From Longimicrobiales bacterium (lineage in GTDB: Bacteria > Gemmatimonadota > Gemmatimonadetes > Longimicrobiales > Gaopeijiaceae), in NCBI GenBank assembly GCA_028278645.1, contig JANQDZ010000045.1, forward strand, positions 1 to 64,000: a DNA stretch of 64,000 nt. Reading direction: 5' to 3'. The translations under genes and the position numbers were made by a program. Below the pieces are notes generated by a model. That model did not search any database. It was given only the letters and a program-made list of their open reading frames with translations, and was not told the origin of the DNA. This document shows, piece after piece, positions 54,315-61,371 of this stretch. Within the stretch, counting starts at the first letter, position 1. Every line of letters begins with the position of its first letter.

Positions 54315-54962
54315 ATGAACCCGGAGCGATTCCGACGGATCCGTGAGACCCTGGCCAGACGGCAACCGGACCTCACCGTCCTCATGGAGAGGGTGAACAA
54401 AACCCACAACTTTTCGGCGATCTTGAGGAGTTGTGACGCTGTGGGCGTTCTGGACGCACATGTGGTTCTCCCGGAGAAAGGGATCGACCTCCATCACCAC
54501 ACGTCTGCGGGTACGACCCGGTGGATGGGGATCCAGGTTCATGAGTCCGTTGATGTCGCTGTCCAGGCCCTGAACCGGGAGGGTTTTAAGATACTCGCCG
54601 CCCATCCAGGAGAGGGCGCAAAAGACTACCGGGATCTCGACCTGACCAGGCCCACGGCATTCATGGTAGGAGCCGAGTTGTTGGGTTTGTCCGAGGAAGG
54701 GATGTCCCTGGCCGACGAGACCGTGGTGATTCCCATGGCGGGCATGGCCAAGTCCCTGAATGTCTCCGTGGCCACCGCCCTGCTCCTCTTCGAAGCCTTC
54801 AGGCAGCGGCAGTTGAAGGGGATGTACTCCCAGACACGACTCTCCAAGGACGAGTTCGAACGCCTCCTGTTCGAATGGGCCTACCCGGAGGTGGCGCGGA
54901 TCTATCGAGACCAGGGCCAGCTATACCCGGACCTCTCCGCCGAAGGCGAGATCCTGTCGTAA
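54315..54962 (+). CDS. trmH: tRNA (guanosine-18-2'-O)-methyltransferase TrmH
   Basis: TrmH methylates G18 in the D loop of tRNA. The 215-residue SPOUT protein has RVNKTHNFSAILRSCDAVGV near residue 27, the TAFMVGAELLGLSEEGM segment and the knot IPMAGMAKSLNVSVATALLLFE. The start at 54315, just after the ppk1 stop, gives the family's normal N-terminus. Its partial overlap with the ppk1 end in another frame is a shadow. Confidence 0.93.
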   Translation: MNPERFRRIRETLARRQPDLTVLMERVNKTHNFSAILRSCDAVGVLDAHVVLPEKGIDLHHHTSAGTTRWMGIQVHESVDVAVQALNREGFKILAAHPGEGAKDYRDLDLTRPTAFMVGAELLGLSEEGMSLADETVVIPMAGMAKSLNVSVATALLLFEAFRQRQLKGMYSQTRLSKDEFERLLFEWAYPEVARIYRDQGQLYPDLSAEGEILS

Positions 54963-55060
54963 ACATACGGCGTCGCTATCTTTTTTCTCCACAAAATGCC
55001 CCTACCCGGACCCCTCCCCCCTCGAAGGCGGGACGAGAGCGGAGTGCCTCCTTCGAATGA

Positions 55061-55109
55061 AGACACAAAGGTGTCCCACGAACGTGATCGATACGGCGCG
55101 TTTGTGTCT
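55061..55109 (+). terminator. Candidate terminator after trmH
   Basis: AGACACAAA (55061-55069) pairs perfectly with TTTGTGTCT (55101-55109), and the second arm runs into TTTTT. The 31-base loop is long, so this is only a fair candidate. A second stem (TCGAAGG at 55022-55028 with CCTTCGA at 55050-55056) lies just upstream. The rest of 54963-55186 shows nothing else. Confidence 0.45.
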
Positions 55110-55186
55110 TTTTCAGCCAGAACCGCCACATTTGGTTGGTGTCTCATGAAGTCAGTGAGATGAGGGTTCGGCCCGGAGGGCAGGAG

Positions 55187-56584
55187 CTAGTCTCGGGGAT
55201 CCGAGGGTCTTTCCATTCGCCCCAGCTGGAACCGGAGGGAATCCTCGAGGTCAGAGAAGAGAAACTCGTATCCGGTGTCCAAGGCCTTTTGAGGGATGAC
55301 CCGAGCTCCTTTCAGGAGGAGTTCACTCCCCATCTCTCCGAGCAGGCCTTTAACCGCCACAGCCGGCAGCGGGACGACGGTGGGCCTGTTCAGCACCCTG
55401 CCGAGGGCATCCGTGAACCTGGAGTTCGGGACAGGATTGGGTGCGGTGGCGTTGAGGGGGCCGGACACTCCGGGGCGGGTCAAAGCATGGTGGATCAACC
55501 CGACCTGATCATCTAGGTCGATCCAGCTCATGTACTGGCGGCCGGCTCCAATGCGACCGCCGAGGCCTGCTTTGAATGGTGGAAGCATCTTTCCGAGGCC
55601 GGGGCCCAAGGGGCTGACTACAAACCCCGTCCTGAGCTTCACGACCCTTATCCCAGCTTTCCGGGCCGGGCCGGTCGCTCCCTCCCATTCCCTGCAGACC
55701 ATGGCAAGATAGCCCTGCCCCGCGGAGCTCTCCTCCGTCACGATTTCATTTCCTCGGGACCCGTAGTATCCAACGGCCGAGGCCGAGATCAGGAGCTTGG
55801 GTCCTCTCGGAATTTTTGAAAGGGCCCGGGAGATCAGCTCGGTCCCCTGTCGTCGACTCTGGAGGATCCTCTTCTTCTTCTCCTCGCTCCAGCGCAGGGC
55901 AGCCAAAGACTCGCCGGCCAGGTGGACCACGGCGTCGGCACCCTCGAACGGGCTCGGATCGATTGTATCAGCCAGAGGGTCCCAAGCCGGCCCCCCCGTT
56001 GAATCGCCAGCACCTCGGCGGGATAGCGTTCTTACCTCGTGGCCCCCGGAAGTCAGGAAATCTTTCAGAGCCGTCCCGATCAAACCCGAGGCGCCGGTGA
56101 TGACCACGCACAGGGGAGGGCCCTCATAGCGCCCATGAAGTGTGAGATCGTTTCCCAGCCGTGAGTGCCGGAACTGGAAAAGGCGCTCCAGTTCCCGGTC
56201 GATGAACCCTTCTGCGAAGAGGCGGCCGGCGGCACCCAGGGGCGCGGCCCATTCAACCTCGTCCTCCACAAGGCACCCACCGTCGTCTGCGGGGAGGAAG
56301 CGATGTGTATGTGACCATTTTTCAAAAGGGCCGGACTCCTGCTCATCCCTGAATAAACGATTCTCCTCGAAGGCCGTGTGGCGGACTTCCCACTTCATAT
56401 CGGTGGGTCCTTGGCGAATACCCAGCACGACCCGGCCTCCCTCGTGGATCCCCCCTTCCTTCTCCAAGACCCTGACATTGGCCCAAGGGGGCACAAGCCG
56501 TTGGAATGCTCCGGGGCGGAGGTGCCACGCGAACACCTCCTCCGGGGGGAACGGATAGTGCGACCGTTTGCGATAATAGGGCAT
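55187..56584 (-). CDS. TIGR01777-family epimerase with N-terminal SRPBCC domain
   Basis: The first about 150 residues form an SRPBCC (START-like) domain with PFPPEEVFAWHLRPGAFQRLVPPW, fused to an extended short-chain reductase domain with the NAD(P) loop VVITGASGLIGTALKDFL, HLAGESLAALRWSEEKKKRI and SASAVGYYGSRG. This is the SulA/YfcH-type TIGR01777 family, whose substrates are unknown. ATG 56584 is preferred over TTG 56593 because the family starts near MPYYRKRSHY. Confidence 0.92.
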   Translation of the reverse strand: MPYYRKRSHYPFPPEEVFAWHLRPGAFQRLVPPWANVRVLEKEGGIHEGGRVVLGIRQGPTDMKWEVRHTAFEENRLFRDEQESGPFEKWSHTHRFLPADDGGCLVEDEVEWAAPLGAAGRLFAEGFIDRELERLFQFRHSRLGNDLTLHGRYEGPPLCVVITGASGLIGTALKDFLTSGGHEVRTLSRRGAGDSTGGPAWDPLADTIDPSPFEGADAVVHLAGESLAALRWSEEKKKRILQSRRQGTELISRALSKIPRGPKLLISASAVGYYGSRGNEIVTEESSAGQGYLAMVCREWEGATGPARKAGIRVVKLRTGFVVSPLGPGLGKMLPPFKAGLGGRIGAGRQYMSWIDLDDQVGLIHHALTRPGVSGPLNATAPNPVPNSRFTDALGRVLNRPTVVPLPAVAVKGLLGEMGSELLLKGARVIPQKALDTGYEFLFSDLEDSLRFQLGRMERPSDPRD

Positions 56585-56659
56585 CTGAATCAATCCAATC
56601 CGTCCGCGGTGCGGGGCATCAACCAGTCCTTACCCACCAGACTTTCCCTCGTTTCCAAC

Positions 56660-57355
56660 CTATCCGATCAGCCACCACGCCGCTAAGGACGGAATCACCT
56701 GGACCCAGAAGTTGTCGGTCCTCGGACCGCTTAGCCCTTCGGCCAAGGAGCCCACCCCGCCGCAGGCCAATGCGACGACGAGAAGCTCGGGCAGGGTAGA
56801 GCCGAGGAGCGAGAGGGCGACCGCAGCCGCCAGGGCTCCGAAGAGAAACACCCCAATGGATCCTTCCAGGGACCGAGGACCGGCCTCTGGGTCCGAGAAG
56901 GGTGACCTGTACCTGTGTTTGCCCCACTTTCGCCCCACCAGTTCACCAGCCGCATCTCCAAAGCCACAGACGAGATAACCCACGATGGCGAACTCCCCCA
57001 ATAACAGGATTGAGGAGAGGCCGCCGAAGCCCGTGGAAAGGAACGGAATCAGGATGGATCCGGCGGGTCCTGGAAGCTCCTTGTCGGCCCTGGTGAGTCC
57101 CCGCCAAAAGGGCAAGCTCGGCCGGAGCTGATAGGAGGAGAAAAGAAGTAGGGAGATCCCGGTCCCGTACGTGACAACGCCCCAAAAGCCTAAGAGAAGC
57201 TGTGCCGGCACGGCTCCGGCAAAAACCGCTGCATGGAAGACCTTCCGCGGGATCGGTGGGCTGACATCACCTGATGTCACAAGGCCGCCGACCACCGTGG
57301 CCATGGTGATTCCGAATCCGAGGCTAGCCACTCCCAGGATCAGGAAGGGAATCAT
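56660..57355 (-). CDS. Polytopic membrane protein, dolichol/diacylglycerol-kinase-like (phosphatidate cytidylyltransferase family)
   Basis: The 231-residue protein has about seven hydrophobic segments, a RKVFHAAVFAG motif near residue 36 and a GFGDAAGELVGRKWGKHRYRSPF motif near residue 130. That arrangement is typical of the SEC59/DGK1 polyprenol-kinase family, which uses CTP to phosphorylate a membrane alcohol. The ATG at 57355 is used because it overlaps the glycosyltransferase stop as ATGA; the open frame upstream overlaps that gene. It ends the signalling operon and may supply or recycle a lipid carrier. Confidence 0.8.
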   Translation of the reverse strand: MIPFLILGVASLGFGITMATVVGGLVTSGDVSPPIPRKVFHAAVFAGAVPAQLLLGFWGVVTYGTGISLLLFSSYQLRPSLPFWRGLTRADKELPGPAGSILIPFLSTGFGGLSSILLLGEFAIVGYLVCGFGDAAGELVGRKWGKHRYRSPFSDPEAGPRSLEGSIGVFLFGALAAAVALSLLGSTLPELLVVALACGGVGSLAEGLSGPRTDNFWVQVIPSLAAWWLIG

Positions 57356-58767
57356 GCCGTCTCCGAGCCGAACCCGCTCCGTGTCATCACGCCCCAGCCG
57401 CCCCGGCCGATCATGGCAGAGATGGTTCCCCGTACCCGCCAGAAAGTGTTCAGCTGTCGGTACCCTAGGTTCTCCAGAACCGCGATCCAGAACAGGGTGA
57501 GGAGGTCCTTTCTCTCCGGGTAGCGGCGGAATGTGATCTCTTCCAGGCAAACGGCCGCGATTGAAAGCACCATCCCGAATGCGAAGGCAACAATGAGGAA
57601 TGCCAGTACATAGGCCAACGACGCTCTACCTGCTAAGACCGTGAGGATGAATGAGGCATAACCCAGGACCTCAATGAGGGGCCCGATCATCTCCAGAAAG
57701 AAAAAATAAGGGTAGGCGACCAACCCCAACCGACCATACTTCGGGTTGAAGAGCATCACACGGTGTTTGGCCAGGGACTCCAAGAGACCCCTCTGCCACC
57801 GATCCCGTTGACGCCCCAGGACGTCGAGGGTCACGGGGCACTCGGTCCACGCCACCGGATCCGGGATGAACCCGATCCGGTAGGGGGTCCGTTTTTCCCG
57901 GCAATGACGGTGGAGCCTCACGATGAGCTCCATGTCTTCCCCAACAGTCTCTGTGGAGAAGCCTCCGACCTCCACCACCAGGGAGCGATCGAACACTCCG
58001 AACGCGCCGGAGACGATCAACGTTGATCTCAGCGCATCCCAGCCCATCCGCACCGCAAGGAAGGCCCGGAGGTACTCCATCACCTGAAAGCGGGCCAAGA
58101 GGTTCCTGGGGAGGCCTACCCTCTCCACCTGCCCCTTGTTGATCGTGCAGCCGTTGGCGATCCGGATGATCCCACCGGCTGCTACCGTTCGCGAGTCTTC
58201 CAGGAAGGGGCGAACGATCCGCAGGAGAGAATCCCGTTCGAGGATCGTGTCGGCATCCATCGCACAGAAGAGCGCGGAACGGCAGTAGTTGATCCCGGCG
58301 TTTAAGGCGTCCGCCTTCCCGCCGTTCTTTTTATCCAGGACCCAGAGGTTCGGGTACCGGCGACTCCGGAAGGTCCGATGCACGTTCGCGGTAGGAATCT
58401 CTCCCATGGGGACCCGGTCCACAGGCTCCAAGTTGAACGCCTTCGTCAGTACCTCTAAAGTCCCGTCCGTCGAGCCATCGTTGCTGACAAGGACTTCGAA
58501 CTCCGGGTAGTTCAGGGAGAGGAGAGAACGAACCGACTCGACGATGGTCGATTCCTCGTTGAAGGCGGGACTGATGAGGGTGATCGGGGGAGCCCCACCC
58601 GTCCTCAGGAACCTCTCGAGGTCTACCGTCTTCAGGCGCAGGGCGTACCGACGGAGAGCCCCGTAGGCGAAAAGGCTCGTGGAGAGATAGAATCCGTTGA
58701 GGACGAGGAAGTAGAGAATCACCAATCCGTTGAAGGAGAGAACCAAACCCCAGAACAGATCGATCAC
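57352..58767 (-). CDS. Processive GT2 glycosyltransferase (PgaC/cellulose-synthase-like)
   Basis: The 471-residue protein starts with membrane segments, then has a GT2 catalytic core: NDGSTDGTLEVL, FCAMDADTILERDSLL, GVFDRSLVVEVGGF and the processive motif RQRDRWQRGLLE (Q-x-x-R-W), and then more membrane helices near the C-terminus. It could make a beta-linked surface polysaccharide from UDP-sugars. Start is GTG, overlapping the HEAT gene stop by 4 bases. Confidence 0.9.
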   Translation of the reverse strand: MIDLFWGLVLSFNGLVILYFLVLNGFYLSTSLFAYGALRRYALRLKTVDLERFLRTGGAPPITLISPAFNEESTIVESVRSLLSLNYPEFEVLVSNDGSTDGTLEVLTKAFNLEPVDRVPMGEIPTANVHRTFRSRRYPNLWVLDKKNGGKADALNAGINYCRSALFCAMDADTILERDSLLRIVRPFLEDSRTVAAGGIIRIANGCTINKGQVERVGLPRNLLARFQVMEYLRAFLAVRMGWDALRSTLIVSGAFGVFDRSLVVEVGGFSTETVGEDMELIVRLHRHCREKRTPYRIGFIPDPVAWTECPVTLDVLGRQRDRWQRGLLESLAKHRVMLFNPKYGRLGLVAYPYFFFLEMIGPLIEVLGYASFILTVLAGRASLAYVLAFLIVAFAFGMVLSIAAVCLEEITFRRYPERKDLLTLFWIAVLENLGYRQLNTFWRVRGTISAMIGRGGWGVMTRSGFGSETA

Positions 58768-59840
58768 TTTCCGGCTTCCTCGGCCAGGACCTGACGGAAC
58801 AGCGGCCGGGCTGGATCCTCGTCCCGGCTCAGGGCCCCCAGGGCCTTCTTCCCCCCGATCCGATACACCCCTCTGGCGGCGGCCATTCGGACCCAGGCCG
58901 ACGGGTCTCCGAGTTTTTCTACCAAGAGGGGGAGATGGTCCTCGTTCCCAAGCTCCGACAGGGTCCTGGTGGCTGCGGCCCTGAGGAAGAACTCCTCAGA
59001 GTCGAGGTGACCCCTGGCCGCATGGGCGTGGGCCCCGGTCCCAACCTGTGCCAGGAGGCGCATGAGGGAAGTGAGGAGTGTGGGGTCGTCCTCTTTTTCG
59101 GCCAGCTCCCCGGCCAGATCGGCCGAGGCAAGGTCACCTAACACTGAGAGTGAGTCAGCCGCCACGGCCCGGATCTGGACGGGGCACGCAGGATCCGAGA
59201 GGGTATCCCGGATTGCCGGGACCGCGCCGGGTCCCATCTCGACGACCATATCCACCAAGTACCAGGATCGGAATGTCTTGAACCGGGTCAACTTGCGGCA
59301 AAAGCCCTGCGCGATCTCGGGAGTCGCTTGCCGGGCCATGAGTCTGGCAGCCAGGGCGGCGACGAACGGCGAGGGATCATCCACTGCTGCGTTGACTTCG
59401 GGTAGGTAATCAGGCAAGCCCAAGGTTCCCAAGGTCTGAACCGCCCTCGCCCGAATGCCTACGCGTCGGTGGCCGAGGAGGGGCAGGACCTTCTGCAGGT
59501 ACGGGGCGGCAGCCTGTTTGAGGACATCCCGTTCCGCTCCCCCCAGGCGCTGGGCGTAGCGGAGGGCAAATTCGAGGAAGTGGAGTTGGTCTTTGTCCTC
59601 TACTTGATCCCAAAGGTCGGACAGCCTTCGAGAATCGGATAGGGCCTCGAGAAGAATGGGTTCCCACGTCCCTTTTAGCTTTGCCCAGAGCCGGTCCTCT
59701 CTTTCGTTCCGCAATCTCAACAGGAATACAACGACCGCGAACACAACGGCCAGCGTCAGGAGTATGAGGATTAATCCGGTGAGGATCAGGAAAATCTGGT
59801 CCGTGAGAACGGTATCGATCGCGGTACCGGGGCGGTCCAT
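58764..59840 (-). CDS. Membrane-anchored HEAT-repeat protein
   Basis: An N-terminal transmembrane helix (FLILTGLILILLTLAVVFAVVVFLL, about residues 17-42) is followed by about 300 residues of paired helices in HEAT-like repeats (for example GIRARAVQTLGTLGLPDYL and ALAARLMARQATPEI). Such scaffolds often bind partners or regulate glycosyltransferases. ATG 59840 is used rather than TTG 59843. Its function here is inferred from position only. Confidence 0.85.
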   Translation of the reverse strand: MDRPGTAIDTVLTDQIFLILTGLILILLTLAVVFAVVVFLLRLRNEREDRLWAKLKGTWEPILLEALSDSRRLSDLWDQVEDKDQLHFLEFALRYAQRLGGAERDVLKQAAAPYLQKVLPLLGHRRVGIRARAVQTLGTLGLPDYLPEVNAAVDDPSPFVAALAARLMARQATPEIAQGFCRKLTRFKTFRSWYLVDMVVEMGPGAVPAIRDTLSDPACPVQIRAVAADSLSVLGDLASADLAGELAEKEDDPTLLTSLMRLLAQVGTGAHAHAARGHLDSEEFFLRAAATRTLSELGNEDHLPLLVEKLGDPSAWVRMAAARGVYRIGGKKALGALSRDEDPARPLFRQVLAEEAGK

Positions 59841-59844
59841 CAAG

Positions 59845-61371
59845 TCACCGGTTCAGAAGGCGTCGTACGCGGGCAAGGACCTCCACTGGAGAGAATGGCT
59901 TCACCATGTAGTCATCCGCCCCCAAATCGAAACCCCTCGCGATATCCTCTTCTCTTCCCATGGACGTGAGCATCATGATGGGAAGCTCGTAGTAGGCAGG
60001 CACCTTCCGGAGCCTCTCCAGGAGCTCGAACCCATCCATTCCCGGCATCTTTACGTCCAGAACGGCCATGGAGATCTGGTTGGCAAGGGCACCCTCCAGA
60101 GCTTCCGATCCGTCCGGGAAATGCAAGACGTTGAACCCTTCTTTCTCGAGCCGATGAATAAGGATCCCAGCGGAAAGAGGGTCGTCCTCCGCAACCAGGA
60201 TCGTGGCTACTTCCTCCGGCCCAGCCACTTCGGCCAGGGTGTTTCCTCCCGCCTCGAAGGCTTCCTCCAGGAGTGCGTAAGCGTCCTCCACGGCATCATC
60301 GAACGTTGCACCCGAGATGATCTCCACAACCCCGCCGGACGCTGTGACCCGGAAGGTCTCACCCCTCCGGTCCCGATGAGTGATCTCGCGAATCCTTTCC
60401 AGTAGCTTCTGCAGCAGGCCGGTCGTGGTGTCGCGATCCAACCCAGGGCAAAGCAGAAGGAATTCGGACTCCTCCCACCGCGCGGCCACCGAACCTTTTG
60501 GAACCGTATCGCGGAGCAAGGTGCCAACTGACGCGAGAACGCCGTCCGCGATTTCGTGATCGAAACGCTCCTCGAGGGCTCGGAACCCGTCGAGGCCGAT
60601 GATCCCCACTGAGCTCGGAGCCGGGAAGGTCCATCGCTCCCAAAGATCCCGGATCACGTTCCTCTTCAGCAGGTGGGTCAGCGGGTCGGTGGTTTCGTTC
60701 AAGCGACGTTTCGCCACGCCGTGAAGGCTGGAGCTTGCTGCAGTTGCTATGGCAGTAGGATCGACCGGCTTCTCGAAAAAAGACCGAGCCCCGAGAGCGA
60801 GGCATTCCGCTTTTATCTCCGGAGTGCCCCGCCCGCTTACTACGAGGAGTGGGAGGTGTTTATAGCGGTCCTGGTCTCTCACCTGAGCCAAGAGAGTGCG
60901 CCCGTCCCCATCTGGGAGATAGAGGTCGGTCAAAAGGAGGGCTACGTCCTCCCTCCGTAGAATCTCCTCTGCCTCGGCTATAGTGGACGCTGTATGGATG
61001 GTCCGATCGGGAGCGTCGAGCCCTAATTCCAGCAGGGCGGCATCGTCAGGGTTTTCTTCCACAGCGAGGACGACGAAGTGCTGGGAGGGTTCGGGCCCCA
61101 GAGAGGCTAGGACCTCCTTCAGCTGGGTCTGCAGAACCGATCCGACCTCCAACAACTCATTCTCACCTGCACCGACCAGGTCGAATGCGGCCTTCTCCAC
61201 CTCCTCCAACCCCTCGCCGATGGCCCAGTTCAGGAACACCTTCCCCATCCGGCGGATGGTCCCGGCGCCTTCCTGTTCTCCCTTCTCCAACCGCATGAGG
61301 CCGGCGGTCAAAACGGCCAACCGGGGCCGCAGCAACTCCGGAGCCCGGAGCCTTCCGCCAGGGCTAGTCAA
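59845..61371 (-). CDS. Two-receiver response regulator with degenerate GGDEF domain
   Basis: The order is an N-terminal helical region (1-110), a receiver domain (about 115-235, with LLTDLYLPDGDG and FEKP), a GGDEF-like domain (about 245-385), and a second receiver (about 390-508, with VLDVKMPGMDGFELL, MLTSMG and YMVKPFSP). The GGDEF signature is replaced by ARWEESEFLLL, so diguanylate cyclase activity is very unlikely; it may bind GTP or c-di-GMP or serve as a dimer core. It overlaps the histidine-kinase gene by 8 bases. Confidence 0.88.
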   Translation of the reverse strand: MTSPGGRLRAPELLRPRLAVLTAGLMRLEKGEQEGAGTIRRMGKVFLNWAIGEGLEEVEKAAFDLVGAGENELLEVGSVLQTQLKEVLASLGPEPSQHFVVLAVEENPDDAALLELGLDAPDRTIHTASTIAEAEEILRREDVALLLTDLYLPDGDGRTLLAQVRDQDRYKHLPLLVVSGRGTPEIKAECLALGARSFFEKPVDPTAIATAASSSLHGVAKRRLNETTDPLTHLLKRNVIRDLWERWTFPAPSSVGIIGLDGFRALEERFDHEIADGVLASVGTLLRDTVPKGSVAARWEESEFLLLCPGLDRDTTTGLLQKLLERIREITHRDRRGETFRVTASGGVVEIISGATFDDAVEDAYALLEEAFEAGGNTLAEVAGPEEVATILVAEDDPLSAGILIHRLEKEGFNVLHFPDGSEALEGALANQISMAVLDVKMPGMDGFELLERLRKVPAYYELPIMMLTSMGREEDIARGFDLGADDYMVKPFSPVEVLARVRRLLNR

